DNA of 64,000 nt from Erythrobacter cryptus DSM 12079 (GCF_000422985.1 NZ_AUHC01000002.1:62001-126000); one strand, 5' to 3'; positions 26,674 to 35,561 are shown, counted from the stretch's first letter. Notes: a model not told the origin generated them from the sequence alone. Program-made: numbers and translations.

Positions 26674-27885
26674 ATGCGCACCACCTACCTCTTCACCTCC
26701 GAAAGCGTTTCCGAAGGCCACCCCGACAAGGTTTCCGACCAGATTTCGGACGCGATCGTCGATCTGTTCCTGTCGAAAGACCCCGAGGCGCGCGTCGCCT
26801 GCGAGACGCTGACCACCACCAACCTCGTGGTGCTGGCGGGGGAAATCCGCTGCAAGGGCGTCTATGAGAACGGCGCGTGGGCGCCGGGCGCCAAGGAGGA
26901 GATCGAACAGGTCGTCCGCGAGACCGTGAAGCGCATCGGCTATGAACAGGAAGGCTTCCACTGGCAGACCTTCCGCTTCGAGAACAATCTCCACGGCCAG
27001 TCCGCCCACATCGCCCAGGGGGTGGATGCGGGCGAGAACAAGGATGAGGGCGCGGGCGACCAGGGGATCATGTTCGGCTATGCCACCGACGAGACCCCGG
27101 GCTACATGCCGGCGACGCTCTATTACAGCCACAAGATCCTCGAGCGCATGGCCGCCGACCGCCATTCGGGCGCGGCGCCCTTCCTCGAACCCGATGCCAA
27201 GAGCCAGGTGACGCTGCGCTATGAAGGCTCGCTACCGGTGGCGGCGACCGCGGTGGTGGTCTCGACCCAGCACAAGCCCGGCTATGATGAGGACAACCCG
27301 GCCAAAAGGGCCGAGCTTGAGGCTTATATCAAGAAGGTCGTCGCCGACGTGATCCCGCCGGTGCTGCTGCGCGAGACCGAATATTTCATCAACCCGACCG
27401 GCAAGTTCGAGATCGGCGGGCCGGATGGCGATGCAGGCCTCACGGGCCGCAAGATCATCGTCGATACCTATGGCGGCGCGGCCCCGCACGGCGGCGGCGC
27501 CTTCAGCGGCAAGGACCCGACCAAGGTTGACCGTTCGGCCGCCTATATCACCCGCTATCTGGCCAAGAACGTGGTCGCAGCAGGGCTCGCCACGCGCTGC
27601 ACCATCCAGATCGCCTATGCCATCGGCGTTTCCAAGCCGCTCTCGCTCTATGTCGATACGCACGAGACCGGCAAGGTCGGCGATGACAAGATCGAGCAGG
27701 CGATCCTCGGGATCGCCAAGCTCGGCGGGCTGACCCCGCGCGCGATCCGCACGCATCTGGGCCTCAACAAGCCGATTTACCAGCGCACCGCCGCCTATGG
27801 CCATTTCGGCCGCACGCCCGAGGGTGACTTCTTCCCCTGGGAGCGGCTCGACCTCGTCGATGATCTGAAGGCTGCGCTGGCCTGA
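26674..27885 (+). CDS. metK: S-adenosylmethionine synthetase
   Basis: MetK makes S-adenosylmethionine from methionine and ATP (EC 2.5.1.6). The 403 residues include [20 protein letters not shown] at the N-terminus, the methionine loop region with [17 protein letters not shown], and the P-loop-like [19 protein letters not shown]. This supplies the methyl donor for TrmB, PrmC and the methyltransferase at 43.8 kb. GGGGAA precedes the ATG by three to nine bases. Upstream lies the AT-rich palindrome described separately; I could not fit the leader to any SAM riboswitch class. Confidence 0.97.
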   Translation: MRTTYLFTSESVSEGHPDKVSDQISDAIVDLFLSKDPEARVACETLTTTNLVVLAGEIRCKGVYENGAWAPGAKEEIEQVVRETVKRIGYEQEGFHWQTFRFENNLHGQSAHIAQGVDAGENKDEGAGDQGIMFGYATDETPGYMPATLYYSHKILERMAADRHSGAAPFLEPDAKSQVTLRYEGSLPVAATAVVVSTQHKPGYDEDNPAKRAELEAYIKKVVADVIPPVLLRETEYFINPTGKFEIGGPDGDAGLTGRKIIVDTYGGAAPHGGGAFSGKDPTKVDRSAAYITRYLAKNVVAAGLATRCTIQIAYAIGVSKPLSLYVDTHETGKVGDDKIEQAILGIAKLGGLTPRAIRTHLGLNKPIYQRTAAYGHFGRTPEGDFFPWERLDLVDDLKAALA

Positions 27886-27901
27886 CCATTGGGCTAGGGG
27901 T

Positions 27902-29116
27902 GTGGCCGTGACTGCACCCCGGCCGCTCCCCGCCACTCTTGCGCCCGCGCGCATCCCGGCGCTCGATGCGCTGCGCGGGATCGCGGTTGCGGGGATCGTG
28001 GCGATGAATGTCCACGCCTTCGCCCTGCCGGGCCCGGCCTATTACAACCCGCTGGCCTATGGCGGGATCGGCCCGGCAGACCGCTGGGTGTGGCTCGTGA
28101 GCTTCGTCTTCATCGAGGACAAGTTCCGCACCCTGTTTGCCATGCTGTTCGGTGCCGGGTGCCTGATCCTGCTCGAGAAGGGCGCCCCCCACCCCTGGCG
28201 CGCGCATTATGCCCGCATGGCGGTGCTGTTCGTGATCGGCCTTGCCCATGCCACCTTGCTTGCCAGCAATGATGTGCTGCGCGCCTATGCGCTGGCGGGC
28301 CTCGCCGTGCCGCTGCTGGCCGGCCTTTCGGCCCGCGCGCTGGTGACGGTGGCGATCGGCCTCGTCGTGGTCCATGTCGCGCTCGGCATGGTCGCGCTTG
28401 GCCCCGCGCTTGTCGATCACTTGCGCCACCGGATCGGCAGCGATGCCCTGATCCTTGCCGAGCGCCAGTTCGGGCGCGATCCCATGGTGATCACGATGCT
28501 GCTCGAACAGGGGCGCGAGGGGCTGGCCGAGCGCGCGCTGCGCCGCGCCGGCGCGATCCCGGCACAGCTTGCCGTGCTGATCGCCGCGCTGCCGCTTAAC
28601 CTTGCGGCCATCGCGCTCGGCATGGGGCTGTGGAAGGGCGGGATGCTGCGCGGCACCTGGCGCCTGTTCTGGCTCCAGCGGCTCGCCGCGGGTTGCGCGC
28701 TGGTGGCGCTGCCCGCGCTCCTTGGCCTTGCCGCCTGGCTCGAGGTGACGGGCTTTCCGGCGGCGCTGGTCGGCCCGGTGGCGCTGGTGCTCTCCGCGCC
28801 TTTCGACATGGCGCTGGCGGTCAGCTATGCCGCGCTTGCCATGGCCTTCATCAAGGCCGAGCGCGGGCTGGCCCGGCGCCTGGCCATGGCCGGGCGCCTG
28901 TCGCTGTCCAATTATCTGCTGACGAGCGTCATCCTCGCGGCGCTCTTTGCCCCCTGGGGGCTGGGGCTGTTCGGTGCGGTGACGCGCTGGCAGGCGCTGG
29001 CGCTCGGCGCGGTGCCGGTGGCGGTGATGCTGGCCTGGTCGCCCTGGTGGGCACAGCGCTTTGGCCAGGGGCCGCTTGAACGCCTGTGGCGCGCCGCGGC
29101 GCGGCGGCTCACCTAG
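27902..29116 (+). CDS. DUF418 multi-pass membrane protein (YeiB-like)
   Basis: This encodes 404 residues with about eight to ten membrane helices. The first helix carries RIPALDALRGIAVAGIVAMN, the family mark shared with acyltransferase-like membrane proteins (DUF418/YeiB). The second mark is FVFIEDKFRTLFAMLFGAG, and the C-terminal DUF418 domain includes AMAGRLSLSNYLLTSVI. The family is assigned to the same clan as membrane acyltransferases, but no substrate is known. The start is GTG 27902, though a GTG two codons later is equally possible. Its TAG overlaps the stop of the convergent CoA-transferase gene: both read the same CTAG. Confidence 0.85.
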   Translation: MAVTAPRPLPATLAPARIPALDALRGIAVAGIVAMNVHAFALPGPAYYNPLAYGGIGPADRWVWLVSFVFIEDKFRTLFAMLFGAGCLILLEKGAPHPWRAHYARMAVLFVIGLAHATLLASNDVLRAYALAGLAVPLLAGLSARALVTVAIGLVVVHVALGMVALGPALVDHLRHRIGSDALILAERQFGRDPMVITMLLEQGREGLAERALRRAGAIPAQLAVLIAALPLNLAAIALGMGLWKGGMLRGTWRLFWLQRLAAGCALVALPALLGLAAWLEVTGFPAALVGPVALVLSAPFDMALAVSYAALAMAFIKAERGLARRLAMAGRLSLSNYLLTSVILAALFAPWGLGLFGAVTRWQALALGAVPVAVMLAWSPWWAQRFGQGPLERLWRAAARRLT

Positions 29117-30264
29117 CCGTCCTCGCCGTGGAAGGGTGAGGGCCGGTCGAGCGCCAGCTGGCCTTCCGAGAAGGTGAAGGGGCTGCGCACCCCCGGCACC
29201 CCGCCAAGCTCCACCCGCATTGCGCGCGCGATCACCTGGGGATCGGCAAAGACCTCGTCGAGCCGGTTGATCGGCCCGGCGGGAATGCCGGCCTCGTGGC
29301 AGGCATCGAGCAGCGCCGCCTTGTCCCACCCTGCGGTGGCGGCGGCGATCGCAGCATCGAGCGCGCTGGCATTGGCGGTGCGATCGGCATTGGTGGCAAA
29401 GCGCGGGTCCTGCGCCAGCTCGGCAAGGCCAAGCAGCGCCATCAGCCGCGCAAACAGCCGGTCATTGGCCGGGGCGAGGATCACGTGGCCATCGCGCACC
29501 GGATAGACGCCATAGGGCGCGACCTGGGCATGGGCATTGCCCATCCGCGGCGGATTTTGTCCTGTGGCGAAATAATAGCTCGCCTGGTTGGCGAGGAGGC
29601 CGACCGAGCAATCGAGCAGGCTCATGTCCACCTGCTGGCCCCGACCGGTGCGCGCGCGCATCAGCAGCGCCGCCTGGATCGCAGTGGCGGCCCACACCCC
29701 GGTGGCCAGATCGCTGATCGAAATGCCCATCTTGACCGGCTGCCCATCTGGCTCGCCGGTGAGCGACATGAAACCGCTCATGCCCTGGATGACGAAATCA
29801 TAGCCCGCCTCGTGCGCGCGCGGGCCGGTCTGCCCGAAGCCGGTGATCGCGCAATAGACCAGCCCCGGATTGGCCGCGGCAAGCGCGGGATAATCGAGCC
29901 CGAAGCGGGCTAGGCTGCCGGTCTTGAAGTTCTCGATCAGCACATCGGCGCCCGCGCACAGCGCCTTGACCCGCGCGAGATCCTGTTCGTTCTCGAAATC
30001 GGCGATGATCGCGCGCTTGCCGCGGTTGCAGGCGTGGTAATAGGCTGCCTCGCGGTGCACCTTGCCGCTGGCATCGGTGCGCACGATCCAGGGCGGGCCC
30101 CAGGCGCGGGTGCCATCGCCCTCGGGGCTTTCAACCTTGATCACATCGGCGCCAAGATCGGCGAGGATCTGCCCGCAGAACGGTCCGGCCAGCACCCGGG
30201 CAAGCTCGATCACCTTGAGCCCGGCAAGCGGGGCCTTGGGGTTGCGGGGCTGATCCAGCCACAT
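29113..30264 (-). CDS. CaiB/BaiF family (class III) CoA-transferase
   Basis: Class III CoA-transferases move CoA between carboxylic acids through an aspartyl-CoA intermediate. The 383 residues show PLAGLKVIELARVLAGPFCGQILADLGADVIKVE at the N-terminus, then GYDFVIQGMSGFMS, where the catalytic Asp is expected, and the GQQVDMSLLDCSVGLL segment. The substrate cannot be read from sequence. It is the last gene of the leftward operon scoA, HAD-like lipoprotein, scoB, this gene, with three bases between scoB and its start, so it probably handles acyl-CoA metabolism alongside ScoAB. It overlaps the DUF418 stop by four bases. Confidence 0.9.
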   Translation of the reverse strand: MWLDQPRNPKAPLAGLKVIELARVLAGPFCGQILADLGADVIKVESPEGDGTRAWGPPWIVRTDASGKVHREAAYYHACNRGKRAIIADFENEQDLARVKALCAGADVLIENFKTGSLARFGLDYPALAAANPGLVYCAITGFGQTGPRAHEAGYDFVIQGMSGFMSLTGEPDGQPVKMGISISDLATGVWAATAIQAALLMRARTGRGQQVDMSLLDCSVGLLANQASYYFATGQNPPRMGNAHAQVAPYGVYPVRDGHVILAPANDRLFARLMALLGLAELAQDPRFATNADRTANASALDAAIAAATAGWDKAALLDACHEAGIPAGPINRLDEVFADPQVIARAMRVELGGVPGVRSPFTFSEGQLALDRPSPFHGEDG

Positions 30265-30267
30265 GGA

Positions 30268-30933
30268 TCAGGCGCTCTCCAGCGCCACCTCGTAATGGGC
30301 GGTGGTGGCGCGGGCGATGTCCTCGAGGCGCACGCCCGGCGCGAGCTCGATCAGGCGGAAGGGCGAATTGTGATCGGGGCGCTGGAACACGCCGAGATTG
30401 GTGATGATCATGTCCACCACGCCCGCGCCGGTGAGCGGCAGGGTGCAGCGCGGGATGAACTTCGGGCTGCCATCCTTGGCGGTGTGATCCATCACCACGA
30501 TGATCTTCTTGACCCCGGCCACCAGATCCATCGCCCCGCCCATGCCCTTGATCATCTTGCCCGGGATCATCCAGTTGGCGATGTCGCCGTTTTCGGCCAC
30601 TTCCATCGCGCCGAGCACGGTAAGGTCGATATGCCCGCCACGGATCATGGCAAAGCTCGTCGCGCTGTCGAAATAGGCGCTGTGCGGCAGTTCGGAGATG
30701 GTCTGCTTGCCGGCGTTGATGAGATCGGGATCGACCTCGTCCTCATAAGGGAAGGGGCCGATGCCCAGCATCCCGTTCTCGCTCTGGAGCGTCACCATCA
30801 TCCCTTCGGGGATGTGGTTGGCCACCAGCGTCGGGATGCCGATGCCGAGATTGACGTAATAACCATCCTTGAGCTCGCGCGCGGCGCGCATCGCCATTTC
30901 GTCGCGGCTCCAGCCGGGGGGAAGCGTGGTCAT
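30268..30933 (-). CDS. scoB: Succinyl-CoA:3-ketoacid CoA-transferase subunit B
   Basis: ScoAB moves CoA from succinyl-CoA to acetoacetate (EC 2.8.3.5), which lets the cell use acetoacetate and 3-hydroxybutyrate, for example from polyhydroxybutyrate. The 221 residues have the catalytic glutamate E52 in [12 protein letters not shown], the class I signature of the B subunit, and [17 protein letters not shown] before it. Its ribosome site GAGGA lies on the stop codon of the upstream lipoprotein gene (TGAGGA), so the two are likely coupled in translation. Its A subunit, scoA, is one gene further upstream. Confidence 0.95.
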   Translation of the reverse strand: MTTLPPGWSRDEMAMRAARELKDGYYVNLGIGIPTLVANHIPEGMMVTLQSENGMLGIGPFPYEDEVDPDLINAGKQTISELPHSAYFDSATSFAMIRGGHIDLTVLGAMEVAENGDIANWMIPGKMIKGMGGAMDLVAGVKKIIVVMDHTAKDGSPKFIPRCTLPLTGAGVVDMIITNLGVFQRPDHNSPFRLIELAPGVRLEDIARATTAHYEVALESA

Positions 30934-30946
30934 CGGGGGATTTTCC

Positions 30947-31927
30947 TCAATTGCCCAGAAGCGGCGGGATCAGGAACCAGCCATCGCCGATCAGCGGCTC
31001 CAGCCCGGCCCCGGCCTCCGGGTTGCGCAGGTAGCGAAAGCGCATGTCGAAATCGGGGCGTTCGTCCCCGGCGATGGCGACGATGCAGGCAAGGCCGGCA
31101 AGGTTGTTGCGGCGCGCATCCTTGCTGTCGGTCTCGTCGCGGCGCAGCGAGATGATGTCCTGCCCGCGCGGATCCAGCCCGGAACGCTCGAGCGCGGTGC
31201 GCAAGGCGCCCGACTGGGTGGTGGGAAGATCGGAGAACCAGGCGATCTCGACCCCCTCGGCGCGCAGCACCGCAAGGCCAAGCGCCAGCCCCGGCTGCTT
31301 GGGCGGATCGGCGGGGGGCACAAATACCCCGCCGGCTGGATCAAGGTCGATCACCACCACCAGCTGTTCGCCCGGCACGCAGCGGCGGCGCTTGCCATCG
31401 AGCGCCACCGGATCGGCAAGGATCGCCGAATTGAGCTGGGCACCCTGGCGCGCCCCGAGCGCCGAGGCCTGGCCGAAGCGCACGAAGCGGGCAAAGCCGA
31501 GCTGGTCCTGGGCGAGCGGCTGGGCCGGATCGGGATAGGCCCGCGGCGCGCCCGGTGCCCCGCTGGCCGCCGCTTCCACCGCGGCGCTTGCCGCCAGCGG
31601 GGCTGGGGCCGGGGGCGGAGCCGCCGCCGGCTCAGGGGCGGGCTGGGCGCGTGCTGCGGCCATTGCTTGCGGTGCGGCTTCGCGCACCGGCGGCGCGGCA
31701 GGTGCCGGTTCGGGCGCGGGGGCCGGTTGCGGCGCGGGCGTGGCGGGAGCGGCGGGCGCCGTCCCCCTGGCCACGGCCTCGGGGCGGGCCGCGCCGGCTT
31801 CCTTGCTGTCGATCTGGGTGCCCAGCATCCCCGCCCCGGCGAGCGCCGGGATCGCCACTGCCGCGCAGCCCGACAGCGCGCTTGCCGCGAGCAGCGCCAG
31901 CGGCGCGGCAATGGCCCGCCGCCGCAT
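30947..31927 (-). CDS. Lipoprotein with Pro/Ala-rich linker and HAD/acid-phosphatase-like domain
   Basis: This encodes 326 residues. The start [21 protein letters not shown] is a lipoprotein signal with lipobox LSGC. Residues of about 45-135 are a Pro/Ala-rich spacer. The C-terminal half carries four elements in HAD order: [11 protein letters not shown] (DxD), IAWFSD (motif II Ser), a Lys in [10 protein letters not shown], and [13 protein letters not shown] (acidic motif IV). The residue after DxD is Pro-Ala instead of the usual xT/V, so activity is uncertain. Class B/C acid phosphatase-like lipoproteins are the nearest match. The ATG overlaps the scoA stop (ATGA) and the stop carries the scoB ribosome site, so it is embedded in the sco operon. 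Confidence 0.65.
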   Translation of the reverse strand: MRRRAIAAPLALLAASALSGCAAVAIPALAGAGMLGTQIDSKEAGAARPEAVARGTAPAAPATPAPQPAPAPEPAPAAPPVREAAPQAMAAARAQPAPEPAAAPPPAPAPLAASAAVEAAASGAPGAPRAYPDPAQPLAQDQLGFARFVRFGQASALGARQGAQLNSAILADPVALDGKRRRCVPGEQLVVVIDLDPAGGVFVPPADPPKQPGLALGLAVLRAEGVEIAWFSDLPTTQSGALRTALERSGLDPRGQDIISLRRDETDSKDARRNNLAGLACIVAIAGDERPDFDMRFRYLRNPEAGAGLEPLIGDGWFLIPPLLGN

Positions 31928-32649
31928 CACGCCGCCTCCCGCTGGCGCACGGTGCGAAACTCGATCTTCTTCTCGTAGGGCGCGCCGCAGATGAAACGGT
32001 CCACATAGACCCCGGGCAGGTGGATGTGATCGGGATCGAGGCTGCCGGCCGGCACCACTTCCTCGACCTCGGCGACGCAGACCTTGCCGCAGGTCGCCGC
32101 CGGCAGGTTGAAATTGCGGGCGGTCTTGCGGAACACGATATTGCCGGTCTCGTCGGCCTTCCACGCCTTGATGATCGCAAGGTCGGCAAAGATGCCGCGC
32201 TCGAGGATGTAGGTCTGCATCACCCCGTCACGATCGGGGAACTGCTTGTGTTCCTTGCCTTCGGCCACCAGCGTGCCAACCCCGGTGCGGGTGTAGAAGG
32301 CCGGGATGCCCGCGCCGCCCGCGCGCATCCGCTCGGCCAGTGTGCCCTGCGGGCAGAACTCGACCTCGAGCTCGCCGGCGAGGTATTGGCGTTCAAACTC
32401 CTTGTTCTCGCCGACATAGGAGCTGATCATCTTCTTCACCTGGCGGGTGCGCAGCAGCTTGCCGATACCCTCGTTGTCGATCCCGGCGTTGTTGCTGGCA
32501 AAAGTGAGGCCGGTCACGCCGCTGTCACGAATCGCGTCCAGCAGCCTTTCGGGCAGGCCGCAAAGGCCGAATCCGCCGGCGGCAATGAGCATGTCGTTCC
32601 TGAGCAGCCCGTCGAGCGCGCTGGCGGCATCGGGATAGAGCTTGTTCAT
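31927..32649 (-). CDS. scoA: Succinyl-CoA:3-ketoacid CoA-transferase subunit A
   Basis: This is the partner of ScoB. The 240 residues begin MNKLYPDAASALDGLLRNDM and have the A-subunit glycine-rich motif AAGGFGLCGLPE near residue 24-35, followed by FASNNAGIDNEGIGKLL and GAGIPAFYTRTGVGT. These are the CoA-binding half of class I CoA-transferases. It is the first gene of the leftward operon, with its promoter in the 528-base region shared with the divergent Cdc48-like gene. Its TGA overlaps the next start (ATGA). In most genomes scoB follows directly; here a lipoprotein gene lies between. Confidence 0.95.
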   Translation of the reverse strand: MNKLYPDAASALDGLLRNDMLIAAGGFGLCGLPERLLDAIRDSGVTGLTFASNNAGIDNEGIGKLLRTRQVKKMISSYVGENKEFERQYLAGELEVEFCPQGTLAERMRAGGAGIPAFYTRTGVGTLVAEGKEHKQFPDRDGVMQTYILERGIFADLAIIKAWKADETGNIVFRKTARNFNLPAATCGKVCVAEVEEVVPAGSLDPDHIHLPGVYVDRFICGAPYEKKIEFRTVRQREAA

Positions 32650-32774
32650 CGGTCCTGCCTCGCTTCACTCTGGCGGATCGCGCCCCGGCACGGGGCGGGT
32701 GCCGAGGGGCTGATTAGGCAATTTGCGCTGCGCTGTCACGCCCGGGTGCGGCAAAATCCGAATCAACTTTCATG

Positions 32775-32785
32775 TTGCATTGCAG
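32775..32785. promoter_or_regulatory. TTGCA-type palindrome, copy 1
   Basis: TTGCATTGCAG is a near-perfect palindrome 126 bases upstream of the scoA start. The inverted copy is CTGCATTGCAA at 32946-32956. The shape resembles sites reported for PhaR-type polyhydroxyalkanoate repressors, which would suit a ketone-body operon; this is an inference from memory of the motif. Confidence 0.35.
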
Positions 32786-32958
32786 TATGATCGCCGGGCC
32801 GCGAATTGCCCAAGCCTTGAGCGATTGCTCACAAACTGTGCAGATTCTTTGCAAGTTTCTGAACCAAATTGAACATATCTGCCCCGTAATTGCGTCTTTT
32901 GCAACCAACTATGCGGGTTTCGCACTTGCGCCTTGGGCGAAAATGCTGCATTGCAAAA

Positions 32959-33018
32959 GGGCCTTTCAGGCATCCTCTCCCAAACTTTAAAGGCCCGGCC
33001 CCAGTGCCGGGCCTTTTT
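32959..33018 (+). terminator. Intrinsic terminator with a competing upstream hairpin
   Basis: AAAGGCCCGGC (32989-32999) pairs perfectly with GCCGGGCCTTT (33006-33016) around six bases, followed by TTTTT to 33018. Eight bases, GGGCCTTT at 32959-32966, could instead pair with AAAGGCCC (32989-32996), the left arm of the terminator. No rightward gene lies upstream, so the terminator must end a transcript begun in this intergenic region: either a small RNA or an attenuated leader of the Cdc48-like gene, whose start is 160 bases further on. Confidence 0.8.
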
Positions 33019-33177
33019 CTTGCCCGGCACAAACCTATCGGCGCGCCGGGCTGCGGGCCTTGCTTCCCGCGCCCCCGTGCTTCCGCCTGCCTTGCCGCCT
33101 CCTGATTGCATTCGCGCGCCTCGGTTCCTAGCTATCAGGCTGCCAACCAGCGCAGCAGCAGCACAGGAACCTCCCGC

Positions 33178-35484
33178 ATGGCCGATGCCGATACCGCCGC
33201 TCCGCCCCGCACCGTGCGGTTGCAGGTGGCGCCCGCGCGCCAGGAAGAATCGGGGGCAGGGATTGCCCGCATCCCGCGCTCGGCCTTCCAGAAGCTCGGC
33301 ATCACCGAGGGCGATGTGGTCGAAATTCGCGGCAAGCGCACCACCGCGGCGATCGCCATGGCCGCCTATCCCGAGGATGATGCGCTCGATGTGGTGCGGC
33401 TTGATGGGCTGCAGCGCGGCAATGCCCAGGGCGGCACGGGCGAGCATGTCGAGATTGCCCGGGCCGAATCGCGCCCCGCCACCCGTGTGGTCTTTGCCCC
33501 GGCCCAGCGCGACATGCGCCTGCAAGGCCCGACCCAGGCGCTGAAGCGCAATTTCTTCCGCCGCCCGCTGGTCGCCGGCGATCTCGTCGCCACCACCGGC
33601 CAGCAACCGGTGCAGAACATGCCGCCCGATGTGCGCCAATTGCTGCGCGCGCCGGCCTATGCGCTCACGCAAATCCGCCTCACTGTCGCTTCGACCACCC
33701 CCAAGGGCATCGTCCATATCGACGAGAACACCGAGGTCGAGCTGCGCGCCGAGTTCGAGGAGCCGCGCGATGCCCGGGCGCTGGTCAATTACGACGATGT
33801 CGGGGGGATGGAGGAGACCATCCGGGCGCTGCGCGAGATGGTCGAGCTGCCGCTGCGCTATCCCGAGCTGTTCACCCGCCTCGGGGTCGAGCCGCCCAAG
33901 GGCGTGCTGCTCCATGGCCCCCCGGGCACGGGCAAGACCCGCCTTGCCCAGGCGGTCGCCAATGAGAGCGATGCCGAGTTCTTCACCATCAACGGCCCGG
34001 AAATCATGGGCTCGGGCTATGGCGAATCGGAAAAGCGCCTGCGCGAGGTGTTCGAGGAGGCCACCCGCGCTGCCCCGGCGATCATCTTCATCGACGAGAT
34101 CGATTCGATCGCGCCCAAGCGCACCCAGGTGCCGGGCGAAACCGAAAAGCGCCTGGTTGCCCAATTGCTCACCCTGATGGACGGGCTGGAACAGCGCGGC
34201 AACCTGGTGGTCATCGCCGCCACCAACCGGCCCGATGCGATCGACGAGGCGTTGCGCCGCCCCGGTCGCTTTGACCGCGAGATCGTGATCGGCGTGCCCG
34301 ATCAGCGCGGGCGGCGCGAGATCCTCGGCATCCACACCCGCGGGATGCCGCTCAGCCAGAATGTCGATCTTGATGAGCTGGCCCGCGTCACCCACGGCTT
34401 TGTCGGCGCCGATATCGCCGCGCTGGCGCGCGAGGCGGCGATCGAGGCGGTGCGGCGGATCATGCCCCGGCTCGATCTCGACGCGCGCACCATCCCGCCC
34501 GACGTGCTCGACGATCTCAATGTCGGCCGCGAGGATTTTCTCGCGGCGTTGAAGCGCGTGCAGCCGAGCGCCATGCGCGAGGTGATGGTGCAGGTGCCCG
34601 ATATCGGCTGGGCGGATATCGGCGGGGCGGACGAGGCGATCACCAAGCTCAAGGAAGGGATCGAACTGCCGCTCAGGCACCCCGAGGCCTTCCGCCGCCT
34701 GGGCATCCGCCCGGCCAAGGGCTTCCTGCTCTATGGCCCGCCCGGCACCGGCAAGACCCTGCTGGCCAAGGCAGTGGCCAAGGAGGCCGAGGCCAATTTC
34801 ATCTCGGTCAAATCCTCCGATCTGCTCTCCAAATGGTATGGCGAGAGCGAGCAGCAGATCGCCCGCCTGTTCGCCCGCGCCCGCGCGGTCGCCCCTTGCG
34901 TCCTGTTCATCGACGAGATCGATTCGCTCGTGCCCGCGCGCGGCTCGGGCCAGGGCGAGCCGCAGGTCACGGGCCGGGTGGTCAACACCATCCTTGCCGA
35001 GATGGACGGGCTTGAGGAGCTGCAATCGGTGGTGGTGATCGGGGCGACCAACCGCCCGGCGCTGGTCGATCCGGCGCTGCTGCGCCCCGGGCGCTTTGAC
35101 GAGCTGGTCTATGTCGGCACCCCCGACAAGGCCGGCCGCGCGCACATCCTTGCCATCCACACCGCCAGGATGCCGCTGGGCGCGGATGTCGATCTGGCCG
35201 CGATCGCCGCCGCAACCGAGCGCTTCACCGGGGCCGATCTTGAAGACGTGGTGCGCCGGGCCGGCCTTGCCGCGCTGCACCGCATGGGGGCCGAGGTCGG
35301 CACGGTGGAGAAGCGCGATTTCGACGCCGCGCTTGCTGATTCACGCGCCACGGTGACGGTGGAGATGGAGGAGGAGTATCGCAAGATGCGCGGCGAGCTG
35401 AAAAAGCGCGCCGCCGCGGTGCAGCCGATGGGCTTCCTCTCGCCCGAAATGCTCACCCCCACCCGGGCGAAGAAACACGAGTGA
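33178..35484 (+). CDS. Cdc48/p97-like AAA ATPase with two ATPase domains
   Basis: This encodes 768 residues from the ATG at 33178 (MADADTAAPPRTVRLQVAPA). The layout is that of archaeal VAT and eukaryotic p97: an N-domain (about 15-200, with RIPRSAFQKLGITEGDVVEIRGKR), D1 with Walker A GPPGTGKT near 247 and Walker B IIFIDEIDS, and D2 with GPPGTGKT near 520 and LFIDEIDS. SRH arginines appear as RRPGRFDRE and LRPGRFDE. The D1 loop reads GSGYGESE and the D2 loop SKWYGESE, with aromatics suited to pulling on substrate. Such hexamers unfold proteins; bacterial partners are unknown. It lacks the p97 hydrophobic C-terminal tag. A structured leader precedes it and a parS site follows. Confidence 0.93.
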   Translation: MADADTAAPPRTVRLQVAPARQEESGAGIARIPRSAFQKLGITEGDVVEIRGKRTTAAIAMAAYPEDDALDVVRLDGLQRGNAQGGTGEHVEIARAESRPATRVVFAPAQRDMRLQGPTQALKRNFFRRPLVAGDLVATTGQQPVQNMPPDVRQLLRAPAYALTQIRLTVASTTPKGIVHIDENTEVELRAEFEEPRDARALVNYDDVGGMEETIRALREMVELPLRYPELFTRLGVEPPKGVLLHGPPGTGKTRLAQAVANESDAEFFTINGPEIMGSGYGESEKRLREVFEEATRAAPAIIFIDEIDSIAPKRTQVPGETEKRLVAQLLTLMDGLEQRGNLVVIAATNRPDAIDEALRRPGRFDREIVIGVPDQRGRREILGIHTRGMPLSQNVDLDELARVTHGFVGADIAALAREAAIEAVRRIMPRLDLDARTIPPDVLDDLNVGREDFLAALKRVQPSAMREVMVQVPDIGWADIGGADEAITKLKEGIELPLRHPEAFRRLGIRPAKGFLLYGPPGTGKTLLAKAVAKEAEANFISVKSSDLLSKWYGESEQQIARLFARARAVAPCVLFIDEIDSLVPARGSGQGEPQVTGRVVNTILAEMDGLEELQSVVVIGATNRPALVDPALLRPGRFDELVYVGTPDKAGRAHILAIHTARMPLGADVDLAAIAAATERFTGADLEDVVRRAGLAALHRMGAEVGTVEKRDFDAALADSRATVTVEMEEEYRKMRGELKKRAAAVQPMGFLSPEMLTPTRAKKHE

Positions 35485-35516
35485 GCCGCAACCCGCCCCC
35501 GCGCGCGTTCGCCAAA

Positions 35517-35532
35517 TGTTTCACGTGAAACA
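35517..35532. other. parS site 2 (ParB-binding centromere element)
   Basis: This is a second exact copy of TGTTTCACGTGAAACA, in the 77-base gap between the convergent ends of the Cdc48-like gene and polA. Both copies are intergenic, as expected for sites that load ParB. Together they mark the partition region. Confidence 0.93.
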
Positions 35533-35561
35533 TTGGGGCCGGCGCGTGGGGAGCGGCGTGC

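Larger units (their letters stand above)
32650..33177. other. Divergent intergenic region scoA / Cdc48-like gene
   Basis: This 528-base stretch has no convincing gene and is clearly richer in A and T than its neighbours between about 32740 and 32990. It holds two inverted copies of a TTGCA-W-TGCAG palindrome (32775-32785 and 32946-32956) plus other TTGCAA words, and a structured rightward leader ending in an intrinsic terminator (32959-33018). It must contain promoters for scoA (leftward) and for the ATPase or a small RNA (rightward). Confidence 0.7.

Noticed and set aside
32770..35280. 836-codon minus-strand frame opposite the Cdc48-like gene
   Set aside because: It is an antisense shadow; the plus-strand protein has two complete AAA modules and a proper start.
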